In this document: one piece after another, positions 17,340-24,987 of the stretch
How positions within the stretch are numbered: the stretch's first letter is position 1
Layout: the number at the start of each line of letters is the position of its first letter
Source of the DNA: Hamadaea tsunoensis DSM 44101
GTDB lineage: Bacteria; Actinomycetota; Actinomycetes; Mycobacteriales; Micromonosporaceae
DNA: 64,000 bases
Assembly: GCF_000428945.1 (NCBI RefSeq)
Contig: NZ_AUAX01000037.1
Coordinates: 1-64,000, forward strand
Direction: 5' to 3'
The notes under the pieces: generated by a model
Databases searched by the model: none
What the model saw: the letters and a program-made list of their open reading frames with translations, nothing else
What the model was told of the DNA's origin: nothing
Position numbers and translations under genes: made by a program

Positions 17340-18434
17340 CTACTGCCGCGTACCGGTGGCGGCTGCCCGGCTGATCCGGTCGAGCAGGCGGTGGTGCGCC
17401 ACGGCCGAGGCGAAGTCCGGCACCGTCGTCAGGTTCTCCTCGATGTCGGTACGCAGCTGGACGTACGCGTGGGCGACCCCGGACCACACCTCGTCCCCAG
17501 GCACCTGCCGGTACTGCGCCGGCACCGGCAGCGGCTGGAGCGCTTCGTCGCGGGTACGCGTACCGCTGAGGGTGAACTGGCCGAACTGGAGATGGCCGGT
17601 GCCGCCGGTGACGAGCAGGTCCCCCTCGGTGCCGTTGATCTCCCAGAGCAGGTTGGTGCCCGCGCTGCTGCCGCCCCGGTAGTGCAGCGCGGCGACGGCG
17701 CCGGACTCCAGGACGCCGGTGACGGCGACCTGGTCCTCGATGGTCGAGCGCAGCGGCTCGCCCGTCTCGGTGACGTGCACGGTCGGCCGCCGGGTGGCGG
17801 TGGTGGCGCTGACCGACGCGAAGTCGCCGAGGCACTGGGTGAACGCGGCGAGCGTGTGTCCGAAGGGGATGGTCAGCATCGAGGCGCCGCTGGACCGGTC
17901 GGCCAGGTACGTGCTGCGGGCGGCGTAGGTGGCGCCCCAGCCGCCGCCGGAGCCGACGAGCGTCGTGGAGAGCACCTCGCCCACGTAGCCGTCGGCGATG
18001 AGGTCGCGCAGGTAGCGCACGGCCGGCAGGGAGGTGGCCTGCAGCCCGGTCGCGGTACGCACACCCTGCTCGTCGGCGACCTTCGCGAGCTGCTCGGCCT
18101 CGGCGGTGTCGACGGCCAGCGGCCATTCGCAGTAGACCATCTTGCCGGCGGCGAGGGCCGGCAGGATGAGTTCCCGGTGCCGCGGTACGCGTACCGACAC
18201 GACGACGAGGTCGACGTCGGGGTGCGCGGCCAGCTGCTCGACCGACGAGAACGCCAGCGGCACCTCGTACGCCGACCCGGCCCGGGCGGCCGCCTCGGGT
18301 GTCGTGGCGGCCAGGCCGCGCAGTTCGAACCCGTCGACGGCGCGCAGCGCGGGTACGTGGGCCCGCATCGCCCAGCCGAGATCGGCGCTCAGGCCGACGA
18401 TTCCCACACCCAGCGGTTTGTAGTCACTTGTCAT
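17340..18434 (-). CDS. Gfo/Idh/MocA-family oxidoreductase
   Basis: The 364-residue protein has an N-terminal Rossmann fold (GVGIVGLSADLGWAMRAHV), the EWPLA sequence corresponding to the family EKP/EWP motif, and a C-terminal alpha/beta domain. The related fungal Gal80 group shares the GLSA...WA pattern at the N-terminus. It likely oxidises or reduces a sugar or cyclitol hydroxyl with NAD(P). GGGAG lies 13 bp before its ATG. It is co-transcribed with the MBL-fold gene (8-bp gap), suggesting a two-step catabolic or detoxifying pair. Confidence 0.85.
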   Translation of the reverse strand: MTSDYKPLGVGIVGLSADLGWAMRAHVPALRAVDGFELRGLAATTPEAAARAGSAYEVPLAFSSVEQLAAHPDVDLVVVSVRVPRHRELILPALAAGKMVYCEWPLAVDTAEAEQLAKVADEQGVRTATGLQATSLPAVRYLRDLIADGYVGEVLSTTLVGSGGGWGATYAARSTYLADRSSGASMLTIPFGHTLAAFTQCLGDFASVSATTATRRPTVHVTETGEPLRSTIEDQVAVTGVLESGAVAALHYRGGSSAGTNLLWEINGTEGDLLVTGGTGHLQFGQFTLSGTRTRDEALQPLPVPAQYRQVPGDEVWSGVAHAYVQLRTDIEENLTTVPDFASAVAHHRLLDRISRAAATGTRQ

Positions 18435-18478
18435 TAACTTACATCTCCCGATATATGGACAACATGGCTGTGCCGGGA

Positions 18479-18497
18479 CGGCAGCACACGGCTGCCG
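18479..18497 (-). terminator. Short hairpin after the MFS gene
   Basis: CGGCAGC (18479-18485) and GCTGCCG (18491-18497) form a 7-bp stem with a 5-nt loop, 31 bp beyond the leftward MFS stop. It lies in the 93-bp gap before the Gfo/Idh gene and could end MFS transcription. Confidence 0.45.
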
Positions 18498-18527
18498 CCC
18501 CGGCCCGAGGGGTGGTCGGCGGGGTGG

Positions 18528-19967
18528 TTACGCGTCGGCGGTCGCGTCCACCGGGGACGCCTGGGGCGCCAGCGGTGCCTGAGCGCGTACGCGGGGCAGC
18601 GCCAGGGCGAGGCCGACGGACAGCAGGATGAGAACGGAGGCCGTGTACACCGCCGTCTGGAGACCGTGCGACACCTGGGCCGGCGACGGGTTCGCCCCGC
18701 TCGCGGCGGCGGCGACCGCGACGAGCACGCCGAGACCGACCGCCGAACCGATCTGCAGGCCGCAGTTGGCCAGGCCGGAGGCGAGGCCCTGCAGCTCGTT
18801 CTCGACCCCGGTGGTCGCCGCGGCGAACATCGAGGTCCAGATGACGCCCTGCGCCAGGCTGAAGATGACGATGCCGGGCACCATCTGCAGGAACGTTCCG
18901 CCGTCACCGAGGAACGCGGCGAACAGGGCCATGCCGGCGGCCCCGATCACCAGGCTGATGATGATCGTGCTGCGTACGCCGATCGCCGTCGACATCTTGG
19001 CGCCGATGAGCGTACCGATGAGGATGAGGCCGCACGGCAGGATGAACGCCAGGCCGGTGCTCAGCGCGTTCCAGCCGCGGACGGTCTGCAGGGCCAGCGT
19101 GATGAAGTACGCGCTGGCGCCGAACGTCGCCATGAAGACGAACGCGATCAGCGTGCCGTAGCGCAGGTTCCTGTTGCGGAACACCCGCAGCGGCACGAGC
19201 GGGTTCGCCGTGCGGGACTCGATCGCCAGGAAGGCCGCCAGGAACGCGGCCGAGGCGAGGAAGCTGCCCAGCGTCACCGGGTCGGTCCAGCCGGCCTTCG
19301 GCCCGTTGACCAGCCCGAACACCAGGAGCAGGGCTCCGCCGGTGACCGTGACGGCACCCGGCAGGTCCAGCCCGCCGCTGCGCTGGCCCGGCGGGTCCGC
19401 GGGGACGACCCGCAGCGCGATGAGGCCGACGACGAGGGCGAGCGGGACGTTCACGAAGAACACCGCCTGCCACCCGAAGACCTGCGTCAGCACGCCGCCC
19501 AGCAGCGAGCCGACGACCATGCCGGAGCTGCCGGCCGCGCCCCACACGCCGAGGGCCTTGTTGCGTTCGGCGCCCTCCTTGAACAGGGTGGTGATGAGCG
19601 ACAGGGTGGCCGGGCCGAGGACGGCGCCGCCGATGCCCTGCACCGCGCGGGCCCCCACCAGCAGGCCCGGCGCCGTCGCCAGGCCGCCCGCGACGGAGGC
19701 GACCGCGTACAGGGCGAGGCCCACCATGAACAGCCGGCGCCGGCCCAGCAGGTCGGACAGGCGGCCGCCGAGCAGCAGGAAGCCGCCGAACGTGACGCCG
19801 TACGCGCCGATCACCCACTGCAGGTCCTGACCGGAGAAGCCGACCTTGCCACCGATGTCGGGCAGCGCCACGAACACGATGCTGTAGTCCAGCGCGATGA
19901 TCAGCTGGGCGAGTGCCAGCGACACCAGCACCAGCGCGGGATGCCGCACGGGGCTTGCTTGGGTCAT
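18528..19967 (-). CDS. MFS transporter, DHA2 (14-TMS) drug exporter family
   Basis: The 479-residue protein starts at ATG 19967 with AGGAG upstream. It has about 14 hydrophobic segments, with the DHA2 signatures LDYSIVFVALPDIG in TM1 and GGRLSDLLGRRRLF between TM2 and TM3. Such proteins export antibiotics and other amphiphiles by proton antiport. It sits downstream of an HxlR regulator on the same strand with a 217-bp gap. It may serve the AvrD product or unrelated compounds; a second DHA2 exporter stands next to the PKS genes. Confidence 0.9.
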   Translation of the reverse strand: MTQASPVRHPALVLVSLALAQLIIALDYSIVFVALPDIGGKVGFSGQDLQWVIGAYGVTFGGFLLLGGRLSDLLGRRRLFMVGLALYAVASVAGGLATAPGLLVGARAVQGIGGAVLGPATLSLITTLFKEGAERNKALGVWGAAGSSGMVVGSLLGGVLTQVFGWQAVFFVNVPLALVVGLIALRVVPADPPGQRSGGLDLPGAVTVTGGALLLVFGLVNGPKAGWTDPVTLGSFLASAAFLAAFLAIESRTANPLVPLRVFRNRNLRYGTLIAFVFMATFGASAYFITLALQTVRGWNALSTGLAFILPCGLILIGTLIGAKMSTAIGVRSTIIISLVIGAAGMALFAAFLGDGGTFLQMVPGIVIFSLAQGVIWTSMFAAATTGVENELQGLASGLANCGLQIGSAVGLGVLVAVAAAASGANPSPAQVSHGLQTAVYTASVLILLSVGLALALPRVRAQAPLAPQASPVDATADA

Positions 19968-20184
19968 TGTCTCCTGCACCTTCCTCGACGAACGTCGATT
20001 CGCCCGTGACCGGGTCCGCCGTCGGCGGCCGCACGGTTGATCACTTCTGTTGAAAACAATGCAGCGGAAATAGTTCTGACTCGCACTATACGGTAAGCGC
20101 CGATCGTGGTCGCTGGCAAGATGTCGGCGCACAACACGCCCGAGGAAGTGCGCAGATGTTTCGACCTTGAAACGAATCTGCTCG

Positions 20185-20496
20185 TCATGGCCGGGTCAGG
20201 TGCCGCTCGCTCCAGCCCTCGAGATGCCCGAGCAGGTCGACCAACTCGGCGCCGACCGGCGTCAGGCGGTAGACGGACCCGCCGTCGGAGGCCGCCGGAT
20301 GATCGATGAGGCGCCGGTCCTCCAGCCGCCGCAGCGACTCCGTCAGCGGCCGATTGTGGACGTTCTCGCCGGTCGAGAGGGTGATGACCCGTTGCAGGTC
20401 GGTGTAGCGCATCGGGCCGCCCCGAAGCACCTTGAGGATGTTGACCGACCATCGCAACTTGATGACCGCGACTACGTGATGGATCGCGCCGGGCAT
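20185..20496 (-). CDS. HxlR-family winged-helix regulator
   Basis: The 103-residue protein matches the HxlR pattern (KLRWSVNILKVLRGGPMRYTDLQRV, then LTESLRRLEDRRLIDH and a wing with VYRLTPVGAELVDLL). The ATG follows GGGAGG. The usual N-terminal redox-sensing Cys is absent. It is divergent from the dienelactone-hydrolase-like gene and upstream of the MFS gene, so it probably controls one or both. A palindrome in its promoter is a candidate operator. Confidence 0.85.
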   Translation of the reverse strand: MPGAIHHVVAVIKLRWSVNILKVLRGGPMRYTDLQRVITLSTGENVHNRPLTESLRRLEDRRLIDHPAASDGGSVYRLTPVGAELVDLLGHLEGWSERHLTRP

Positions 20497-20547
20497 GCTG
20501 CCTCCCCGTGGAACCGTGTCAGTTCGTATCGAAGCTATTATATTTTT

Positions 20548-20562
20548 AGTTCGTTACGAACT
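20548..20562. promoter_or_regulatory. Candidate HxlR operator
   Basis: AGTTCGTTACGAACT is a perfect 7-1-7 palindrome in the AT-rich gap between the divergent HxlR and hydrolase genes. A related TTCGTATCGAA element lies at 20523-20533. Both are just upstream of the HxlR start, consistent with autoregulation. Confidence 0.55.
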
Positions 20563-20673
20563 CGATGCATCCGCCCATGAATATCCTGAGCGGCAACACA
20601 TCTCGTTTGACCGGTCCGGCGCGGGGTACGGGCAGGGCCACGACCGGAACGCGAACGAAGACGGGGATCGATC

Positions 20674-21348
20674 ATGCGTACGACGGCGTGCCGGATCCCG
20701 GCGGCGGGAGCGGCGCTCGACGGCGACCTGGACAGGCCGGACGGGGCCACCGGGATCGTGCTGTTCGCGCACGGCAGCGGCAGTTCCCGGCACAGCGCCC
20801 GTAATCGGGCGGTCGCCGCGGAGCTGCGCCGGCACCGCCTGGCCACGCTGCTCGTCGACCTCCTCACGGCCGAGGAGGAGGTCGTGGACGCGCGTACGCG
20901 GGAACTGCGGTTCGACATCGACCTGCTTGCCGACCGCCTCATCGGCATAGTCGACTGGCTGGGCGGGCAACCGGAGACGGCCGCCCTGCCGGTGGGCCTG
21001 TTCGGGGCGAGCACCGGCGCCGCCGCCGCGCTCGTCGCCGCCGCCGAGCGTCCGCTGGCGGTCCGGGCCGTGGTGTCGCGCGGCGGCCGCCCGGATCTGG
21101 CCGGCCCCGCCGTGGCGCGGGTGGCCGCGCCGACCCTGCTCCTCGTCGGCGAGCGCGACCCGGAGGTGCTCCGGCTCAACGAGGCCGCCCGCGAGGCGCT
21201 GCGGTGCCGGACGCTGCTGCGGGTCATCCCGACGGCGACCCATCTGTTCGAGGAGCCGGGCACCCTGGAACAGGTGGCCGCGCTGGCGGCGGAGTGGTTC
21301 GGCGAGCAGCTTGCGCCGTGGGAGCACTCCGCCGGCCCGGCCCGGTAG
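20674..21348 (+). CDS. Dienelactone-hydrolase-like alpha/beta hydrolase
   Basis: The 224-residue protein opens with a beta-strand and LFAHGSGSSRHS (oxyanion region). It has the nucleophile elbow GASTGAA, a conserved LLVGERDPEV Asp segment and a C-terminal TATHLFEEPGTL with the catalytic His. This subgroup is often fused to, or next to, phosphoribosyltransferases and is of unknown substrate. It is a single-gene unit divergent from the HxlR gene, which may regulate it. The convergent chitinase gene lies 52 bp away. Confidence 0.8.
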   Translation: MRTTACRIPAAGAALDGDLDRPDGATGIVLFAHGSGSSRHSARNRAVAAELRRHRLATLLVDLLTAEEEVVDARTRELRFDIDLLADRLIGIVDWLGGQPETAALPVGLFGASTGAAAALVAAAERPLAVRAVVSRGGRPDLAGPAVARVAAPTLLLVGERDPEVLRLNEAAREALRCRTLLRVIPTATHLFEEPGTLEQVAALAAEWFGEQLAPWEHSAGPAR

Positions 21349-21353
21349 CGGAA

Positions 21354-21386
21354 CGGCCCGGCCCCGCGTACGCGGGACCGGGCCGG
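21354..21386. terminator. Bidirectional terminator between convergent genes
   Basis: CGGCCCGG (21354-21361) and CCGGGCCG (21378-21385) enclose a second CCCGCG/CGCGGG stem, giving a long GC-rich hairpin. It lies just after the hydrolase stop (21348) and before the chitinase stop (21401), so it can serve both strands. Confidence 0.75.
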
Positions 21387-21400
21387 TGCGGCAGGACGGG

Positions 21401-22786
21401 TCAGCAGGCGCCGTTGTCCGTCCAGACGCCCTGGCTGTTGTTGCCGGGGATGTCACCCTGGGTCCACCACTTCGCGGTCCACTTGTGGCCGCCGTAGGAG
21501 ACCACCGCACCGCCGTTGTACGCGGTCGTCGCCACCCACGCGGCGGCCGTGCAGGTTCCGGTGGGCGGGGGCGAGGACGGCGTACCGGAGCAGGCGCCCT
21601 GGTCCACCCAGACCGAGGCGGTGCCGGGGGTCTCGTTCTGCGTCCACCACTGGGCCTTCCACGTGTGGCCGTTGTAGGACACCAGCGCGCCACCCGTGTA
21701 CGCCGTGCTGCTCACCCAGGCCGGCGCGGTGCAGCCGCCGGGCGGCGCCGAACTCGTCGAGGTCGACGGCTGGGTGGTGGGCGGAGTGGCACCCGCGAAC
21801 CGGGCGGTGTACTTCGTGAACTCCCACGCGGTCTGCGGCACGCTGCTGCACGTACCCGACGTCGTGCTCTGGTTCGGGTCGGCGCACTGCCGGTCGCGGT
21901 TGACCGACCAGTACGTGTACCGGGCCAGGTGGTGACCGGTCGCGTAGTCGAGGACGGTCTGGAAGTCGGCCTGCCGGAAGTACTCGCCGGCGTCACTGCG
22001 GCCGTTCATCATCGACACGCCCTCGTGCGCGTACGCGTTGTCGCTGCTCCAGCCGAACGTCGTCATGAGCAGCGAGTGGAGCGCCTCGAGTGCGGCGGTC
22101 TGGCTGGACCCGCCGTTGAAGCCGCCGTCGAACGGCATGATCGAGTAGTTCGCGGGCGTGAAGCCGAGGCTCTTGGCGTCGTTGAACATCTGCTGCCCGA
22201 ACCAGCCGGTGCCCGCGGCGGTTCCGGCGGTGGTCACCGACACGTAGAGGCCGGGGTTGTTCTGCTGCAGGATCTGCGCGGCGCCGAGCTCGTTGTGGAC
22301 GGCCGCCGCGTTCTCGTACTCCGGCTCCTCCAGGTCGAAGTCGATCGCCTTGAGCGCGTACTTCGTGACGACCTGCTGGTACGCCGCGGCCGTGGCGGCG
22401 GGGGTGCCGCACGTCTGGCCGAGCTTCGTACCGCCGTAGCCGCCGATCGAGACGCTCACGTCGCCGCCGTTGGCGCGGATGCGGCTGATCAGGTTGGCCG
22501 CGTCGGTGTCGCCGGACACGGCCCGGGTCCCGTCCCACGTCGGCGAGCAGCCGCCGCCGTTGGGGGCGAGGATGAACGCGAGCTGGAACGCCTTCTGGCC
22601 GGTCGCGTTCATGACCTCGACCGGGTCCGGCGGGCTGTTGTCGAACGGCATCAGGTACGGAGCGGACGCGTACCAGTTGCTGGTCAGCGCGGCGTTGGCG
22701 GACGGGGCCGAGACGACGACCGCGGCGGCGACGGCGAGCGCTCCGGCGCCCACCGCGGCGAGGGCGGCCAAGGTTCGTCGGTGCAC
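21401..22786 (-). CDS. Secreted GH18 chitinase with two C-terminal CBM5/12 domains
   Basis: The 461-residue protein has an N-terminal signal peptide (MHRRTLAALAAVGAG, then hydrophobic AVAAAVVVSAPSANA). The GH18 catalytic domain has the core KAIDFDLEE with the predicted acid Glu153 and YWSVNRDRQC near the end; the first Asp of the DxxDxDxE motif is Lys146, as in some GH18 subgroups. Two ~45-residue chitin-binding modules of the AW...Y.GG..VSY.GH.W.A.WWTQ type follow, separated by Ser/Thr/Pro linkers. The GTG start follows AGGAGG. It hydrolyses extracellular chitin. Confidence 0.9.
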   Translation of the reverse strand: MHRRTLAALAAVGAGALAVAAAVVVSAPSANAALTSNWYASAPYLMPFDNSPPDPVEVMNATGQKAFQLAFILAPNGGGCSPTWDGTRAVSGDTDAANLISRIRANGGDVSVSIGGYGGTKLGQTCGTPAATAAAYQQVVTKYALKAIDFDLEEPEYENAAAVHNELGAAQILQQNNPGLYVSVTTAGTAAGTGWFGQQMFNDAKSLGFTPANYSIMPFDGGFNGGSSQTAALEALHSLLMTTFGWSSDNAYAHEGVSMMNGRSDAGEYFRQADFQTVLDYATGHHLARYTYWSVNRDRQCADPNQSTTSGTCSSVPQTAWEFTKYTARFAGATPPTTQPSTSTSSAPPGGCTAPAWVSSTAYTGGALVSYNGHTWKAQWWTQNETPGTASVWVDQGACSGTPSSPPPTGTCTAAAWVATTAYNGGAVVSYGGHKWTAKWWTQGDIPGNNSQGVWTDNGAC

Positions 22787-22829
22787 GTTCCTACCTCCTG
22801 AGCTGGGGGCTGAGCTGGGGAAGAAACTG

Positions 22830-22857
22830 TTAATAACCTTAATAGGTCGCGACTATA
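22830..22857 (-). promoter_or_regulatory. Chitinase promoter region
   Basis: Read leftward there is a TATAGT -10-like box (22852-22857). It is followed by TATTAAGGTTATTAA (22830-22844), with repeated TTAATA halves on the other strand. The AT-rich double element directly downstream of the -10 box resembles repressor-binding sites often seen before actinobacterial secreted hydrolase genes, but the regulator is unknown. Confidence 0.4.
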
Positions 22858-22907
22858 CACCGACGTCAATCCCACGGGAAGACCAAGATTTCTGCCCGGA
22901 ACAGCAT

Positions 22908-22942
22908 CGTGGCCCGCCTCCCCGGTGGGGGTGCGGGCCACG
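22908..22942 (-). terminator. Terminator after the GlsB/YeaQ gene
   Basis: CGTGGCCCGC (22908-22917) pairs perfectly with GCGGGCCACG (22933-22942) around a 15-nt loop, 12 bp beyond the leftward stop at 22954. Confidence 0.75.
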
Positions 22943-22953
22943 GGAGCCGGCGG

Positions 22954-23226
22954 TCAGCCGATCGAGCGGCGACCCCGCGCGCCGGCGATGAGGAACACGC
23001 CGAGCGCCGCGAGTCCGATCTGGAACACCAGCTCGATCCAGTCCACGCCGGGGGTGGTCGCGACGCCGACGACCTGCGCGAGGGCGGTGCCGATGATGGC
23101 CGCCACGATGCCGACGACGATGGTCAGCCAGATCGGCATGTTCTGCTTGCCCGGTACCACGAGGCGGCCCAGGGCGCCGATGACGAGACCGACGATGATG
23201 GCGGAGATGATGCCCGCGACAGTCAT
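22954..23226 (-). CDS. GlsB/YeaQ/YmgE-family stress membrane protein
   Basis: The 90-residue protein has three hydrophobic segments (GIISAIIVGLVIGALG, WLTIVVGIVAAIIGTALA, ELVFQIGLAALGVFLIAGA) with the family pattern G-R-L-V-x-PG after the first. GGAGG lies before the ATG at 23226. These small inner-membrane proteins are widespread and linked to stress response; their molecular role is unclear. It is a single-gene unit between chitinase and PKS operon terminators. Confidence 0.85.
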   Translation of the reverse strand: MTVAGIISAIIVGLVIGALGRLVVPGKQNMPIWLTIVVGIVAAIIGTALAQVVGVATTPGVDWIELVFQIGLAALGVFLIAGARGRRSIG

Positions 23227-23347
23227 GATGGTGCCTCCAGAGGGGATGTTTGATCGCAATTGCTGCGTTGTGTCCGCGCGGTGTTGATTCCCTGCGCGGA
23301 GTCCGGTCAAACATCGCCTCGGCAACGGCCGCGAGACGGAGGCGGAA

Positions 23348-23390
23348 AGTGGCGGGCCCGGGTGGGGCCCGAGTTCGCCGGCCCGCCACT
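23348..23390 (-). terminator. Terminator of the PKS-NRPS operon
   Basis: AGTGGCGGGCC (23348-23358) pairs perfectly with GGCCCGCCACT (23380-23390) around a 21-nt loop that itself contains GGGCCC-like pairs. It lies about 100 bp past the stop of the last gene (GMC oxidoreductase) and is the only strong hairpin in the 261-bp gap. Confidence 0.7.
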
Positions 23391-23487
23391 CCCGCCGATC
23401 GTAGACAGTGGAGCGTCCCGAAGCGTCAGACCAGGACCGCATCCGATCTCGAACCAGGGTGGTAGGCCGCCGTACCGCCGTGGTTCG

Positions 23488-24987
23488 TCACCCCGCGCGG
23501 ATGGATCGCGCGATGCGGTCCGCCACCAGCGCCACGGTCAGCTGCGGCGGCACCTCCGGCACCACCGGCAGGACCGACGCGTCGGCCGCGTACAGGTTGG
23601 TGAGGCCGTGGACCCGGCCCTGGCCGTCCACGACGGAACCCGCGTCCGCGCCCATCCGCGCCGTCCCGCACGCGTGGCCCATCGGCGTCGCGAACCGGCG
23701 CACGGCCGGGATCAGCAGCGCGCCGTCGGCCACCATCCGGTCCGTCCAGATCAGGGTCCTTTCCACCAGCCCGGCGTACGCGGGCCCGCGCAGGATCCGC
23801 CACGCGACGCGTACGCCGTCCGCCAGCCGCTCGGCGTCGTCCCCGGCCGCGTCCTCCCCGGCGGCCAGGCCGAACACCACCTCGGCCGGGTACGCCGGAT
23901 CGGCCGACCGGATCAGCACGTGCCCGCGGGCCGCCGGGGCGGTGAGCACGGTCGCGATCGAGAACGCCGGCCGGCCGCCGAGCAGCGTACCGATGCCGGG
24001 CAGGCCCGCGGTGTCGACGTTCTCGGCCAGGAACAGGCTGAGGTCGGGGGCGAGGCGGGCATACACGGGGTGCCACGGGTCGCCGGGCCGGCCGGTTCCC
24101 GGGGTGGTCGCCGACCACAGGGCGATCACGGCGTGCTCGGCGAGTCCCCGGCCGACACCCGGCAGCCCGACCGCCACCGGTACGCCGGCCGCCGACAGGA
24201 CCGCCGGGTCGCCGATGCCGGAGACCTGGAGCAGCGTCGGGGTGGCGAGCGCCCCGGCCGCCAGGATGACCCGGTCGGCCCTCACCTCGACCGGTTGCCC
24301 GTCATGGACGACGCTGACGCCGGTCACGCGATCGCCGCCCAGCCGCAGGCGCGACGCCGTCGCACCGGTCCAGACGGTCAGCCGCGGATGGTCCCGCACC
24401 GGCCGCAGATGCGTGTCCGCTGTGGACACCGCCCGGCCGTCGCGAGCCACGCTCGGGACGAGGGCGAGCCACGACTCTTCGGCCGGCCGACCGGACTCGG
24501 CCCAGGCGTCGGCCGCCGGGTCGTCGCCGAGGACGGGAAGGCCGAGGGCGTGGCCGCCACCGGTGAAGGCCAGCGCGACCGGGTCGAGCCGGTCCGGCCG
24601 CCGCACCGGCAGCAGACCGGCCAGCTCGGCGGCGTCCGCGCGGACCGCGTCCCAGCCCCATTCGGCGTACCCGGTGGCCTTGGCCCAGGCGTCGAAGTAG
24701 GACGGTCGCGGCCACAGCCCGATCGCCCCGTTCACCGCCGACGAACCGCCCACCCCGCGCCCGGTCGGGTACGCCGCCGGGCGGACGCCGGCCGCGCCGA
24801 GGAAGACCTGGCGTTCCCAGGTGTGCGGGCCGGACAGGACCGGCCGGCCGAGCGGTCGCGGGGCCGGCGGTTCGGCGCCGCCCGCCTCCAGGAGCAGGAC
24901 CCGCCGTCCGGGATCGGCGCAGAGCCGGGCGGCGAGGACGCACCCCGCCGTCCCGGCCCCGATCACGACGTCGTCGAAGTGGTTCAC
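23488..24987 (-). CDS. GMC-family FAD-dependent oxidoreductase
   Basis: The 499-residue protein has the FAD-binding VVIGAGTAGCVLAARL at residues 7-22, the GMC signature GRGVGGSSAVNG near residue 80 and the C-terminal catalytic region GHACGTARMG (His438) followed by LYAADASVLP. It starts at GTG 24987, overlapping the NRPS stop, so it is the last gene of the PKS-NRPS operon. GMC enzymes oxidise alcohols to aldehydes or ketones and sometimes catalyse other dehydrogenations. A tailoring oxidation of a hydroxyl left by a KR-only module is likely. Thiazoline-to-thiazole oxidation is possible but normally uses FMN enzymes. Confidence 0.85.
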   Translation of the reverse strand: MNHFDDVVIGAGTAGCVLAARLCADPGRRVLLLEAGGAEPPAPRPLGRPVLSGPHTWERQVFLGAAGVRPAAYPTGRGVGGSSAVNGAIGLWPRPSYFDAWAKATGYAEWGWDAVRADAAELAGLLPVRRPDRLDPVALAFTGGGHALGLPVLGDDPAADAWAESGRPAEESWLALVPSVARDGRAVSTADTHLRPVRDHPRLTVWTGATASRLRLGGDRVTGVSVVHDGQPVEVRADRVILAAGALATPTLLQVSGIGDPAVLSAAGVPVAVGLPGVGRGLAEHAVIALWSATTPGTGRPGDPWHPVYARLAPDLSLFLAENVDTAGLPGIGTLLGGRPAFSIATVLTAPAARGHVLIRSADPAYPAEVVFGLAAGEDAAGDDAERLADGVRVAWRILRGPAYAGLVERTLIWTDRMVADGALLIPAVRRFATPMGHACGTARMGADAGSVVDGQGRVHGLTNLYAADASVLPVVPEVPPQLTVALVADRIARSIRAG

